NCBI RefSeq assembly: GCF_900217905.1
Contig: NZ_OBMO01000023.1
Coordinates: forward strand, 5,617 to 65,394
From: Alloalcanivorax xenomutans
Lineage (GTDB): Bacteria > Pseudomonadota > Gammaproteobacteria > Pseudomonadales > Alcanivoracaceae
DNA length: 59,778 nt
Reading direction: 5' to 3'
Part shown: piece after piece, positions 47,639 through 58,684 of the stretch
How the letters are laid out: each line of letters begins with the position of its first letter
Position numbering within the stretch: the stretch's first letter is position 1
The notes under the pieces: model-generated
The model's database searches: none
Seen by the model: only the letters and a program-made list of their open reading frames with translations
What the model was told of the DNA's origin: nothing
Program-made: the position numbers and the translations under genes

Positions 47639-48283
47639 TCAGGCCTTGGCCGCGCGCAAAAAGGCCCGCACTGCGTGGCGGTCCTTGATACCGCCGAGGG
47701 TGGCGCCGGTCACCGCCCGCACCTCCACGCCGCCGCTCACGTCCACCCCCCAGGGGCGCACCTGGCGCACGGCCTCGGCCACGTTGGCCGGCGTCAAACC
47801 ACCGGCCAGGATCAACGGCAACGCCGATTCCCGGGGCAGCAGGCCCCAGTCGAAGCGTTCGCCGGTACCGCCGGGGGTGCCCGGCACATAGCTGTCCACC
47901 AATAACCCGCGGGCGCCGGCGGCGGCGTACTCGCGCGCCACCCTGGCCGGGTCGGCGCCGTCACGCATGCGCAGGGCCTTGATCCAGGGACGCTGGAAAG
48001 CGGCGCCGTACTCCGGCGTTTCGTCACCGTGGAACTGCAGCATGTCCAGGGGCAGCTCACGCAGGTACTCGCGCACCAGTCCCGCGTCGGCGTTGACGAA
48101 CAAGCCCACCGTGGTCACGAACGGCGGCAGCGCGGCGAGAATGCGCGCGGCACGTCGCGGATCCACGTAGCGGGGACTGGATGGATAAAACACCAGGCCG
48201 ATGGCATCGGCGCCGGCGCGGGCGGCCTGTACCGCGTCTTCCGGACGGGTAATGCCGCAGATTTTAACCCGGGGTGTGCTCAT
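47639..48283 (-). CDS. trpF: Phosphoribosylanthranilate isomerase
   Basis: A 214-residue TIM barrel: [20 protein letters not shown] with the catalytic Cys, [27 protein letters not shown] with the catalytic Asp, and AGGLTPANV / VDVSGGVE phosphate loops. Third step of tryptophan synthesis from anthranilate. The frame extends 71 codons upstream into REP sequence, but the family start is [10 protein letters not shown] at 48283. Confidence 0.95.
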   Translation of the reverse strand: MSTPRVKICGITRPEDAVQAARAGADAIGLVFYPSSPRYVDPRRAARILAALPPFVTTVGLFVNADAGLVREYLRELPLDMLQFHGDETPEYGAAFQRPWIKALRMRDGADPARVAREYAAAGARGLLVDSYVPGTPGGTGERFDWGLLPRESALPLILAGGLTPANVAEAVRQVRPWGVDVSGGVEVRAVTGATLGGIKDRHAVRAFLRAAKA

Positions 48284-48414
48284 CGAAATCCTATCAGGAA
48301 ACGCGGGCCGAAGGACAGCGCCACAGGCGGCGCCACCTGCCCCCGCGGGGACCGTCCATGTTAGCAAAGCGGCGAGGGTCTGGCACGCGAACATGCCATT
48401 CAATACTCCCAGAC

Positions 48415-48507
48415 CACGAAGCCGCTGCAGGAGTTGGCCTGCCGGCGAATTCAGGCCCTCCGGCGTCGGCGCATTCGCTTGCAGGCAAGCCCCCACAGTG
48501 GCTTCGG
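48415..48507. repeat. REP-like inverted pair
   Basis: CCGCTGCAGGAGTTGGCCTG faces CATTCGCTTGCAGGCAAGCC. Located between truA and trpF. Confidence 0.8.
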
Positions 48508-48519
48508 CCCCTTTTCAAC

Positions 48520-49308
48520 CTACTCCAACCAGAGCGGCCCCAACGGCTCCCGCGGCAATTCAAACTGATCCGGGTAACCGATATCCACCAGATACAGTCC
48601 ATAGGGCGGCGCGGTGACACCGCCTTCGCGGCGGTCACGGGCGGCCAGCACCTCGGCGGCCCATTCCACCGGTTGATGACCGGCGCCAATGGCCATCAGC
48701 ACGCCGGCGATGTTGCGCACCATATGCATCAGGAAGGCATTGGCCTCCACTTCCAGGATGATCATCCGGCCGCGCTGCCGAATGTCCAGCCGGTGCAGCG
48801 TCTTCACCGGCGACTTGGCCTGGCAATGCACACAACGGTAGGAAGTGAAGTCATGGGTGCCCACCAGCGCCCGGGCGGCGTCGGCCATCCGCTGTACATC
48901 CAGCGGCCGGTGGTTCCAGGTGACCTGGCGGCGGAACAACGCCGGCGGCGCGCCGGCATTGTAGATCACGTAACGATAGCAGCGCCGGAAAGCACTGAAA
49001 CGGGCGTGAAAGTCGTCGCTCACCGGCACCGCCCAGCGAACCGCCACGTCGTCGGGTAAAAAACGGTTGCCGCCCATGACCCAGGCTTTCATGTCGCGAT
49101 TGGCGTTTGAATCGAAATGGCACACCTGGCCGGTGGCATGCACGCCGGTATCGGTGCGGCCGGCGCAGATCAGCGTCACCGGGTGGTCCGCCACTCGCGA
49201 CAGGGCCTGCTCCAGGTGCCACTGCACCGTGCGAACGCCATCCTCCTGGGTCTGCCACCCATGGAAGCGGCTGCCATCGTATTCCACCGCCAACGCGATC
49301 CGGGTCAT
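48520..49308 (-). CDS. truA: tRNA pseudouridine(38-40) synthase
   Basis: A 262-residue enzyme with the catalytic Asp in CAGRTDTGVHATGQVCHF. Also ALAVEYDGSRFHGWQTQ at the start and FLMHMVRNIAGVLMAIGAG. Modifies the anticodon stem-loop of several tRNAs. The fimV-truA-trpF order is as in Pseudomonas. Confidence 0.96.
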   Translation of the reverse strand: MTRIALAVEYDGSRFHGWQTQEDGVRTVQWHLEQALSRVADHPVTLICAGRTDTGVHATGQVCHFDSNANRDMKAWVMGGNRFLPDDVAVRWAVPVSDDFHARFSAFRRCYRYVIYNAGAPPALFRRQVTWNHRPLDVQRMADAARALVGTHDFTSYRCVHCQAKSPVKTLHRLDIRQRGRMIILEVEANAFLMHMVRNIAGVLMAIGAGHQPVEWAAEVLAARDRREGGVTAPPYGLYLVDIGYPDQFELPREPLGPLWLE

Positions 49309-49342
49309 GATGGGCCTGTTTTTTTCACGCCAAAAGGAAGGG

Positions 49343-49378
49343 GCGATACCTTACGGCATCGCCCCCTTTTTTTACAGA
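49343..49378. terminator. Terminator after fimV
   Basis: GGGGCGAT and ATCGCCCC enclose ACCTTACGGC. The plus side has seven T, the minus side TTCCTTTT. It separates fimV from truA. Confidence 0.7.
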
Positions 49379-49407
49379 ACGGCGTTTTCGCTTACACGTA
49401 ATACGCC

Positions 49408-52400
49408 TTACTCGACGCGCTCCAGCAACTGGCGGGCATCGTCCCGCTGGCTGTCACTGCCTTCGCTGATCACCTCGTTGAGGATATCCCGGGCGCCTTC
49501 CATATCCCCCATTTCGATGTAGGCGCGAGCCAGGTCCAGTTTGGTGGCGTTCTCATCGGTTTCCGCCAGGAAGTCGAATTCATCATCCTCGTCAGCGGAC
49601 ACCGGTACCGGCGCGGCCGGTTCCTGAACCTCGCTGGCCGGCGGCTCGGCGGGCGCCGGAGCCTCGAAGGCCGGGTCCCCGAAAGCTTCCGTACCGGCAT
49701 CGGCGGCCACCGGCTCGGGCAGTTCGATCGCCGCCTCCGGGGTTTCATCGGCACCGGCATCGTCCAGATCCAGGCCGTCCAGGGAAAACTCGAAGGTGTC
49801 GTCACCCTGATCCTCCGTCCCCGCTTCGCCGTGGTCGTCGCTCTCCGGTTCGGAGACCGGCTCGGCAGCGGGCTCGGCCTTGTCGCCCTCCCACTCCAGT
49901 TCCAGGTCGTCCAGTTGGAACTCCAGCGACTCCGATCCCGGCGGCGTCGTCCCGGTTACAGGCTCCTCCCGCGGGGCTTCCACCGGCGTCGAGTCCAGCT
50001 CCAGGCCGTCAATGTCATCGGTGTCGCCCGTGTCGGAAGAAAAGTCGGAAGAAAAATCCAGATCATCCAGATCCAGGCCATCCGAACTTACCGGGGTATC
50101 GTCCCGGACCGTCAGCGTGGCGTGAGTCAACGGCTCCTCGTCCAGAGCCAGGGCCTCTTCCGGATCGTCGTCGATCAGCACCGGTTCGTCGTCATCGGCC
50201 TCGCTCGGCGGCGCCTTGTCATCGTCCAGACTGAACTCGAAGTCATCCAGGTTGAGCGGGTCCTCCCCCGTTTCCCCTTGCTGATCGTGCTCCGACGGGA
50301 CCGGCCCGCCGGGATCACCAGCCAGATCCAGTTCCAGATCGTCCAGGGATAGCGGAGCGGACTCGTCCGTGCCGGCCTGCCCGCCTCCGCCCAGCCGTTC
50401 GATGGCCCGGTCCAGTTCCTCCGCGGTACCGGCGTACAGCGCCGCCTGTTGCCGGAACGCCGCCTGATCGCCCATTTCGTTCAGCACTTCCAGCAGCCGC
50501 ACTTTCAAATCGTTACGGCCCGGCGCCTGGTTGATTTCATTACGGAGGAAATCCGCCGCCTGCGGGTAGCGGCCATAGGCCACATAGACCTCCACCTCTT
50601 CCAGCGGATCCTGACTGGCGGCGGCGGCAGCACGGGATCGATCCTCGTCATCGGCGCCGCCGGCACCGGTCCGCGCCGCCACCGGGTCCTGCCCGGACCG
50701 CCCTTCGTCTTCGTTGTCACCGTCGTCCGCCAGCGGCATCAAGGGCGGCAAAGCGTCTTCCTCCGGGTCATCCTTGCCGCTCTGACGGCGGCGCAACGCC
50801 AACAGCAGAAGCAGCAACAGTGCCGCCACGGCGGCTCCCAGATACAGCAGGTTGCGCATTACCCAGTCCAGCCAGCCAGCGGGCGCCGGGGCAGCCGGCT
50901 CGGCCGCCGGCGGCAGCGGACGCACGGAAGCGGCACTGTCAGCGCCGCTTGCCGGTTGGGACGGGGATTTCGGCGCGGCCTTGGCGGCGCCGTCGGGCCT
51001 CTCCGTATCCGTGGTCGAAGAGTCAATGGTGGAACCCCCCATGGCGGCGGAGTCGGCCGGCGGCGAGGTGCTGGCCGCCGGATCCGTCGTCTCCGCGGGC
51101 ACCGGCTCCCCCGGCGCCTGTTGCTCGGGGGCCATCTCCGCTGGGGTAATCCGAGCAGGTGCAAGCAAGGCCTCATCCACCTTGCCATCGCCCTCGCCCT
51201 CCCGCAGCTGCCGCAGTGCCTCTTGAAGGGCCGCGATCTTCTCATTCTGCAAGCGCAGCATTTCGCCACTGGTATCCAACTGCTCGCCGAGCTCATCGAT
51301 ACGGCTGCGCAGCTCATCGTTCTCCCGGCTCAGCCGGTCCAGATTCTCATCGCGAATAGCCAGTTCGTTCTGCAGCGCGGCGGTGGCCGCTTCACCGCCA
51401 CCGCCGGTACCGGTGCCATCACCGTCACGGGCGGCGTCGGAGGCATCCGGCGCCACCAGCGTAACCCGGCCGCCATCGCCTTCCTGTTCCACTGGCGCGG
51501 CATCGCTTTGCTCGGTGGCATCCAGTTGCGCCGCCGCCAGCGTTTCCTCCGCATTGGTGCTGGCCGCACGCCGCTGGCGCCATTCGCTGGTTTGATCGGC
51601 CACTCGCCGCATTGCTTCGCTGCTGGCGATCGCCGCCGCCTGACGTTCGCTGGGCAGCCGCAGCACCGCGCCTTCCCGCACCAGATTGATGTTGCCGTCG
51701 ATGAAGGCTTCCGGATTCATTTCCTGAATCGCCATCATCATTTGTTGGACGGAGACCCCGCCGCCAGGGCGATGCTCGGCGGCGATGCGCCACAGGGTAT
51801 CGGACGAGCGCACCCGGTAGCGGTCATTGTTTTCGTTCAGAGTGCCACGCCCCGGCGTCGCGCTGCTGGCGGTGCCACCCTGGTCCGAGTCCGCTTGCTC
51901 CGGTTCCGGCTTCGGTTCCGCGGATTCGGCCACCGTTCCAGCATCGTCCTCCGGCTCAACGGTGTTTGCTGTTTCCTCTTGGGGTTCTTCTCGCGGTTCG
52001 CCCTCCGTCGCCGCGTCGCTGACGGCGGGTGCCCGTGGTTCGGGCTCCGGCGCGGGCGGCGCCGGTTCGGTCTTCGGCTGCGCTTGCGGCACGACCGGCA
52101 CCGGCGCCGGTTGAACCTGGGCGGCACTGACCGCCTCACCGCTGGCGTCGTAGCTGGGCGGATCCAGCAATACGGTGTATTCGCGCACCAGACGGCCGGT
52201 GGGCCAGAGAATCTCCACCAGGAAGTTGAGATAGGGCTCACGCACCGGCTGGCGGGAACGGATGTGCAGAACCCCGTCGCCCTCGCCGGTGAAGGTCACC
52301 TCGAACGTCAAATCATTGAGGAAGTAGCCGCGCTCCACCCCGGCGGAGTCGAATTCCGCTTGCGGGGCCAGATTGACCACGATTTCCTCTGTCGACAGCC

Positions 52401-52545
52401 GTCCGGTTTCGTGCAGGACGACGTCCATCTCCAGCGGCTGGTTCAGATAGGAGTTAAGCTCGTATTCCCCCACCCCCAGAGCAGCCGCAAGCCCCGGCGT
52501 CATCGCCGCCAGCGCGACAAACCCTATGCCAAATTTTCGGAGCAT
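49408..52545 (-). CDS. fimV: FimV/HubP-type polar landmark protein
   Basis: A 1045-residue protein: signal peptide, FimV N-terminal domain (LGVGEYELNSYLNQPLEMDV), Pro/Glu-rich linker, a LysM peptidoglycan-binding segment (RYRVRSSDTLWRIAAEH, about 245-300), coiled coil (NELAIRDENLDRLSRENDEL), membrane helix near 560-585, then a very acidic cytoplasmic part with Asp/Glu/Leu repeats, ending in a TPR-like motif (KLDLARAYIEMGDMEGARDI). FimV organises type IV pili and polar proteins. Long inverted repeats lie upstream. Confidence 0.92.
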   Translation of the reverse strand: MLRKFGIGFVALAAMTPGLAAALGVGEYELNSYLNQPLEMDVVLHETGRLSTEEIVVNLAPQAEFDSAGVERGYFLNDLTFEVTFTGEGDGVLHIRSRQPVREPYLNFLVEILWPTGRLVREYTVLLDPPSYDASGEAVSAAQVQPAPVPVVPQAQPKTEPAPPAPEPEPRAPAVSDAATEGEPREEPQEETANTVEPEDDAGTVAESAEPKPEPEQADSDQGGTASSATPGRGTLNENNDRYRVRSSDTLWRIAAEHRPGGGVSVQQMMMAIQEMNPEAFIDGNINLVREGAVLRLPSERQAAAIASSEAMRRVADQTSEWRQRRAASTNAEETLAAAQLDATEQSDAAPVEQEGDGGRVTLVAPDASDAARDGDGTGTGGGGEAATAALQNELAIRDENLDRLSRENDELRSRIDELGEQLDTSGEMLRLQNEKIAALQEALRQLREGEGDGKVDEALLAPARITPAEMAPEQQAPGEPVPAETTDPAASTSPPADSAAMGGSTIDSSTTDTERPDGAAKAAPKSPSQPASGADSAASVRPLPPAAEPAAPAPAGWLDWVMRNLLYLGAAVAALLLLLLLALRRRQSGKDDPEEDALPPLMPLADDGDNEDEGRSGQDPVAARTGAGGADDEDRSRAAAAASQDPLEEVEVYVAYGRYPQAADFLRNEINQAPGRNDLKVRLLEVLNEMGDQAAFRQQAALYAGTAEELDRAIERLGGGGQAGTDESAPLSLDDLELDLAGDPGGPVPSEHDQQGETGEDPLNLDDFEFSLDDDKAPPSEADDDEPVLIDDDPEEALALDEEPLTHATLTVRDDTPVSSDGLDLDDLDFSSDFSSDTGDTDDIDGLELDSTPVEAPREEPVTGTTPPGSESLEFQLDDLELEWEGDKAEPAAEPVSEPESDDHGEAGTEDQGDDTFEFSLDGLDLDDAGADETPEAAIELPEPVAADAGTEAFGDPAFEAPAPAEPPASEVQEPAAPVPVSADEDDEFDFLAETDENATKLDLARAYIEMGDMEGARDILNEVISEGSDSQRDDARQLLERVE

Positions 52546-53006
52546 GTGGTTGAACCCCAGTTACTTATTCTGTATTCCCCGCCCTCTGAGCCGGCAGGCA
52601 CGCTGCGGATTTCTTTCCGCGAGTCTCGGAATAAGGCCTGGAACAATCCAGAGAAAACAAACCTTATTCTGAGACGCTCTGGTCAGAAAGTCCGCATTCG
52701 ATTGTGCCCGACGACGGGGTATAAACCTAGAAACTGCGTCACATATTGCTAGTAAGTGCGCATTTTTCATGGTTTTTTCGAAAAAATGCGCGCGCAACCG
52801 TGGATTGAGACGCCCCCGTCCCGAGCCGCTAGGGCGGCCCGAGAGCTACGACTTTATTCTGGCGGGATGGGGGTTGTCGAGGGGGTAAGCACTTCCTTTG
52901 CCCACGATTTGCGGGCACGCGGTTGGCGGGGCGCTGGCCTCCTGGCCCGCATACACGTCGCTACAAGGCCGCTGTGGGAATTGGAATCGGACGGTTGAGA
53001 GCAGGA
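52546..53006. promoter_or_regulatory. fimV upstream region with two large inverted repeats
   Basis: TCTCGGAATAAGG (52624-52636) against CCTTATTCTGAGA (52662-52674), enclosing CTGGA-ACAA-TCCAG. Also GCGCATTTTT (52758-52767) against AAAAATGCGC (52782-52791). A stray REP half site (CCGCTGTGGGA) is near 52970. No clear promoter box. Confidence 0.55.
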
Positions 53007-54020
53007 TCACGCCCCGGCGAGCAGTTGCTCCACCAGCAGGACGGCATTGCGGGCGGCGCCGGCCTTGATGTTATCGGCCACGGTCCAGAAGCTCAGTTCG
53101 CCCTGCCCGTCCACGTCTTCCCGGGCACGGGCCAGCCGCACCAGCGGCTCCTCTTTCACCTGCCGTACCGGGGACGCGCCGTCCCCCTCTCCGCCTTCGT
53201 CCTGGGCCAGACCCGGCGCCTCGTCCCAGCAGGCCTGCGCCTGAGCCAGACCGATGGGCAGACCGCCGCGCACCACCACCACCTGGGAAAGGCCATGGAA
53301 CACCGGCACCTGCACACAGCTCACATCCACGGCCAGGTCCGGACGGCCGAGCACCCGCCGGGCTTCCAGCATCAATTTCAATTCCTCGCTGGTATAGCCG
53401 TTGTCCTGCAGACGCCCGACGGTGGGCACGAGGTTGAAGGCGTATTGCGGTTCCGCGCCTTCGCTGGCGTCCATGCCATTGAGCAAACGCGCGCTCTGGC
53501 GGGCCAGACGTTCCACGCCATTGCGCCCCGAGGAGGAGGCGGCCTGCAACTGGGTCACGGTGACCCGCTGCAATTCGGAGATCGCCATCAGCGGCTTCAA
53601 GGCCAGCATCAGTTGCACGGTGGCGGCATCGGCGGCGGCGGCCAGATTGCGCTCGCGGGCGGCGGGAATCTGCTCGTCGTTGACCCCGGCCACCAGCAAC
53701 GGCACGTCCGGCTCGTAACGGAACGCCGGTGACAGGTCCAGGACCATGGCTCCGGCATCCACCGCGCGCGGCGCCCATTCCTGGGACACCGCGGCGCCGG
53801 CGGCGAACACCACCAGCGCCACGCGGGAGAAATCGAAGCCATCCAGCCGCTGTACCGTCAGCGAACGGCCGCCCACCCGCAAAGACGTGCCTTCGCTCTC
53901 TTCCGAGGCCAACAGGAACAGTTCTCCGTAGGGCACCTTGCGCTGCGCCAGTTGCTCCAGCAGGGCATCGCCCACCAGGCCGGTGGCACCAACCACCGCC
54001 AATCCGGGTTCCATCGACAT
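53007..54020 (-). CDS. USG-1-like paralogue of aspartate-semialdehyde dehydrogenase
   Basis: A 337-residue protein: GLAVVGATGLVGDALLEQLA nucleotide site, QLQAASSSGRNGVERLARQS, then QVPVFHGLSQVVVV. The active-site cysteine of ASADH (N-C-S/T) is absent: the aligned segment reads AAAADAATVQLMLAL. E. coli USG-1 also lacks it, so it is probably not a dehydrogenase. It lies between asd and fimV, the place where Pseudomonas has its usg-like gene. Confidence 0.85.
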   Translation of the reverse strand: MSMEPGLAVVGATGLVGDALLEQLAQRKVPYGELFLLASEESEGTSLRVGGRSLTVQRLDGFDFSRVALVVFAAGAAVSQEWAPRAVDAGAMVLDLSPAFRYEPDVPLLVAGVNDEQIPAARERNLAAAADAATVQLMLALKPLMAISELQRVTVTQLQAASSSGRNGVERLARQSARLLNGMDASEGAEPQYAFNLVPTVGRLQDNGYTSEELKLMLEARRVLGRPDLAVDVSCVQVPVFHGLSQVVVVRGGLPIGLAQAQACWDEAPGLAQDEGGEGDGASPVRQVKEEPLVRLARAREDVDGQGELSFWTVADNIKAGAARNAVLLVEQLLAGA

Positions 54021-54060
54021 TGTTTATCCTCCAGGACAACGTTCCGTCAGAACAAAGACA

Positions 54061-54091
54061 AACGGCACAAGCCCGCTGGACTCGTGCCGTT
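54061..54091 (-). terminator. Hairpin after asd
   Basis: AACGGCAC (54061-54068) with GTGCCGTT (54084-54091). The minus strand continues TGTCTTTG. It may reduce read-through into the usg-like gene. Confidence 0.6.
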
Positions 54092-54132
54092 CGTTGGGGC
54101 CGGACGTCCGCGCCGGACGTTCGACTTCTTGA

Positions 54133-55245
54133 TCACCGCTCCAGCAGAATCCGCAGCATGCGGCGCAGCGGCTCGGCGGCGCCCCACAGCAACTGATCGC
54201 CGACGGTGAAGGCGTTGAGATATTCGCCGCCCATGTTCAGCTTGCGCAGGCGCCCCACCGGAACGGTCAAGGTGCCGGTTACCGCCGTCGGCGTCAGATC
54301 ACGCAGCGTCGCCTCTTTCTCGTTGGGCACCACTTTCACCCAGTCATTGGCGTTGCGGATCAGGTCGTAGATCTCATCCAGCGGCACATCTTTCTTCAGT
54401 TTCACCGTCAGCGCCTGGGCGTGACAGCGCATGGCGCCGATGCGCACACAGGTGCCATCCAGCGGGATCGGTTGGTCGCCGCGACCGAGGATTTTGTTGG
54501 TCTCGGCCTGGGCTTTCCACTCCTCCTTGCTCTGGCCGTTTTCCATTTCCTTGTCGATCCACGGCAGCAGCGAGCCGGCCAGTGGCGCACCGAAGTGCTG
54601 TTGCGGCAGATCACTGGAGCGCATGGTATCCGCCACCTGACGATCGATGTCGAGAATGGCGCTGGCCGGATCCGCCAGTTTGTCCGCCACGGCACCGTGG
54701 ATGGTGCCCATCTGCGCGATCAGCTCGCGCATGTTCTGGGCGCCGGCACCGGAGGCCGCCTGGTAGGTCTGGGCGCTGGCCCACTCCACCAGATCGGCGT
54801 TGAACAAACCGCCCAGGGCCATCAGCATCAGGCTCACGGTGCAATTGCCGCCGACGTAGTCCTTGACGCCGTTGTCCAGCGCCTGATCGATCACCTTGCG
54901 GTTCACCGGGTCCAGCACGATGACGCTGTTGTCCTGCATGCGCAGCGCGGAGGCGGCGTCGATCCAGTAGCCCCGCCAACCGGCTTCACGCAGTTTGGGA
55001 TACACCTCATTGGTGTAGTCGCCGCCCTGGCAGGTGACAATGACGTCCAGTTTTTTCAGCTCATCGACGCTTTTGGCGTCGCCCAGCGCCGGAATTTCCT
55101 TGCCCACATCCGGGCCGGCCTGGCCGACCTGGGAGGTGGAGAAGAACACCGGTTCGATGTCCTGGAAATCGTTTTCCTCACGCATGCGGTCCATCAATAC
55201 GGAACCGACCATGCCACGCCAGCCGATAAAACCGACTTTCTTCAT
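54133..55245 (-). CDS. asd: Aspartate-semialdehyde dehydrogenase
   Basis: A 370-residue enzyme: [18 protein letters not shown] (NADP site), nucleophilic Cys in [34 protein letters not shown], and the catalytic His in [14 protein letters not shown]. Makes aspartate semialdehyde for lysine, methionine, threonine and cell-wall diaminopimelate. The start MKKVGFIG at 55245 fits the family; the frame opens 12 codons earlier. 56 bp after leuB. Confidence 0.97.
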   Translation of the reverse strand: MKKVGFIGWRGMVGSVLMDRMREENDFQDIEPVFFSTSQVGQAGPDVGKEIPALGDAKSVDELKKLDVIVTCQGGDYTNEVYPKLREAGWRGYWIDAASALRMQDNSVIVLDPVNRKVIDQALDNGVKDYVGGNCTVSLMLMALGGLFNADLVEWASAQTYQAASGAGAQNMRELIAQMGTIHGAVADKLADPASAILDIDRQVADTMRSSDLPQQHFGAPLAGSLLPWIDKEMENGQSKEEWKAQAETNKILGRGDQPIPLDGTCVRIGAMRCHAQALTVKLKKDVPLDEIYDLIRNANDWVKVVPNEKEATLRDLTPTAVTGTLTVPVGRLRKLNMGGEYLNAFTVGDQLLWGAAEPLRRMLRILLER

Positions 55246-55301
55246 TGAGACTTGTCTCCCGAAGGGGTTGCCCCTTCTCAATCTATGGGTTCAGGCGCCG
55301 A

Positions 55302-56378
55302 TCAACCGCGAGCCAGTGCTTCGGCCACGGCGGCGCCCATTTCCTCGGTGCTCACTTTGCGCGTGCCCTCGGTGTAAATATCCGCGGTACGCAGCCCCTG
55401 ATCGAGAACCTGCTCCACCGCGGCCTGGATCGCATCCGCCACGTCACCACGCTCCAGACTGTAGCGCATCAGCATGGCCAGCGACATGATGGTGGCCAGC
55501 GGGTTGGCGATGCCCTGGCCGGCGATGTCCGGCGCCGAGCCGTGGCAGGGTTCGTACAGGCCCTTGCGGTTTTCGTCCAGGGACGCGGAGGGCAGCATGC
55601 CGATGGAACCGGTGAGCATGGCGGCTTCATCGGAGAGAATGTCACCGAACAGGTTGCCGGTGACGATCACGTCGAACTGTTTCGGCGCGCGCACCAGTTG
55701 CATGGCGGCGTTGTCCACGTACATATGGGACAGTTCGATATTCGGGTAGTCCTTGGCGGCGTCGGTGACCACCTCTTTCCACAGCTCGGTGACTTCCAGC
55801 ACATTGGCCTTGTCCACCGAGCAGACCTTGTTGTTGCGCTGGCCGGCCAGTTCGAACGCCACCTTGGCGATACGGCGCATTTCCGATTCGGAATAGACGT
55901 CGGTGTTGAAGCCGACCCGCTCGCCGTTCTCCTCACGGATACCGCGCGGCTGACCGAAGTAGATGCCGCCGGTCAGTTCACGGACGATGAGAATATCCAG
56001 GCCCGACACCACTTCCGGTTTCAGCGAGGAGGCGTCCGCCAGTTGCGGGAACAGAATCGCCGGGCGCAGATTGGCGAACAGGCCCAGCGAGGAGCGCAGC
56101 CGCAGCAGGCCACGCTCGGGGCGCTTGTCCCGTTCGATGGTGTCCCACTTGGGACCGCCGATGGAACCGAACAGAATGGCGTCGGCGGCGCGCGCCTTGT
56201 CCAGCGTGCTCTCTGGCAGCGGGTCACCGTGCAAATCATAGGCGGCGCCGCCCACCGGCGCTTCGTCCAGGCTGATGTCGAGGCCGAAACGCTGCTCGGC
56301 GGCGCGCAGCACGCGCACCGCTTCCTGGACGATTTCCGGGCCGATGCCGTCACCCGGCAGAATCAGAATGTGGCTCAT
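55302..56378 (-). CDS. leuB: 3-isopropylmalate dehydrogenase
   Basis: A 358-residue enzyme: [20 protein letters not shown] start, [40 protein letters not shown], and the metal/NAD site [20 protein letters not shown]. Third leucine step. Last of leuCDB, 26 bp after leuD. Confidence 0.98.
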   Translation of the reverse strand: MSHILILPGDGIGPEIVQEAVRVLRAAEQRFGLDISLDEAPVGGAAYDLHGDPLPESTLDKARAADAILFGSIGGPKWDTIERDKRPERGLLRLRSSLGLFANLRPAILFPQLADASSLKPEVVSGLDILIVRELTGGIYFGQPRGIREENGERVGFNTDVYSESEMRRIAKVAFELAGQRNNKVCSVDKANVLEVTELWKEVVTDAAKDYPNIELSHMYVDNAAMQLVRAPKQFDVIVTGNLFGDILSDEAAMLTGSIGMLPSASLDENRKGLYEPCHGSAPDIAGQGIANPLATIMSLAMLMRYSLERGDVADAIQAAVEQVLDQGLRTADIYTEGTRKVSTEEMGAAVAEALARG

Positions 56379-56404
56379 GGTTCGCTTCCGTGGTGTTGTC
56401 CTGA

Positions 56405-57058
56405 TCAGTGGTTCACGTGCTCGGCGAACACCCAGGGCTCGCGGGCCCGGCGGCGTTCCTCATAGGCACGAATGGTGTCCGCTTCCTGCAGGGTCAGGCC
56501 GATCTCATCGAGGCCGTTGAGCAGGCAGTGTTTGCGGAACTCATCAATGTCGAAATCGTAGGCCTTGCCGTCCGGCGTGCGCACCTGCTGGGCTTCCAGG
56601 TCCACGGTCAGACGCAGGCCGGGATTGGCCGCCTCGGCCTGGAACAGTTCTTCCATCTGCTCCTCGGAGAGCACGATGGGCAGCAAGCCGTTCTTGAAAC
56701 AGTTGTTGTAGAAGATATCGGCGAAGCTCGGCGCGATCACCGCGCGAAAACCGAAATCCATCAACGCCCAGGGCGCGTGCTCACGGCTGGAGCCACAACC
56801 GAAGTTGCGGCGGGCCAGTAAAATAGTAGCGCCCTGATAGACCGGCTGATTCAAGACGAAATCCGGGTTCTTCGGCCGTGCGTCATTGTCCTGGCCCGGG
56901 TAGCCCTCGTCCAGATAACGCCACTCATCGAACAGGTTCGGCCCAAAGCCGGTGCGCTTGATCGATTTGAGAAACTGCTTCGGAATGATCTGGTCGGTGT
57001 CCACGTTGGCGCGATCCAACGGCGCCACCAGCCCTTCATGCTTGACGAATTTTTCCAT
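56405..57058 (-). CDS. leuD: 3-isopropylmalate dehydratase small subunit
   Basis: A 217-residue subunit: [60 protein letters not shown]. With LeuC it isomerises isopropylmalate. 6 bp after leuC. Confidence 0.98.
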   Translation of the reverse strand: MEKFVKHEGLVAPLDRANVDTDQIIPKQFLKSIKRTGFGPNLFDEWRYLDEGYPGQDNDARPKNPDFVLNQPVYQGATILLARRNFGCGSSREHAPWALMDFGFRAVIAPSFADIFYNNCFKNGLLPIVLSEEQMEELFQAEAANPGLRLTVDLEAQQVRTPDGKAYDFDIDEFRKHCLLNGLDEIGLTLQEADTIRAYEERRRAREPWVFAEHVNH

Positions 57059-57064
57059 GATCGC

Positions 57065-58477
<1,413 letters not shown>

Positions 58478-58536
58478 TGATGCTTCTCCTGGAGCCTTGG
58501 GGGGCTGTTAATGACCACACCCTACGCGGGGGCATA

Positions 58537-58555
58537 AGATAAATCCAATTCATCT
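58537..58555. promoter_or_regulatory. Likely LysR-type operator between leuC and the regulator
   Basis: AGATAAAT-CCA-ATTCATCT, an inverted repeat with one mismatch. ATCCAA (58542-58547) also recurs inverted as TTGGAT at 58566-58571. Confidence 0.5.
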
Positions 58556-58684
58556 TTTTTATGGTTTGGATTCCCATGAGTTATCTGAGAGGATAAGAGA
58601 CTAAAGGGCTGGGTAGTTTGTGGTGACTCCAAATTGCCCCCCCTGCCCGCCCTAATTCCTCGATACCGGAGGCAGCCCCACCCC

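Noticed and set aside
50449-52752. 767-codon frame antisense to fimV
   Set aside because: Mirror of the acidic, codon-biased fimV frame; arginine/glycine-rich with no domain.
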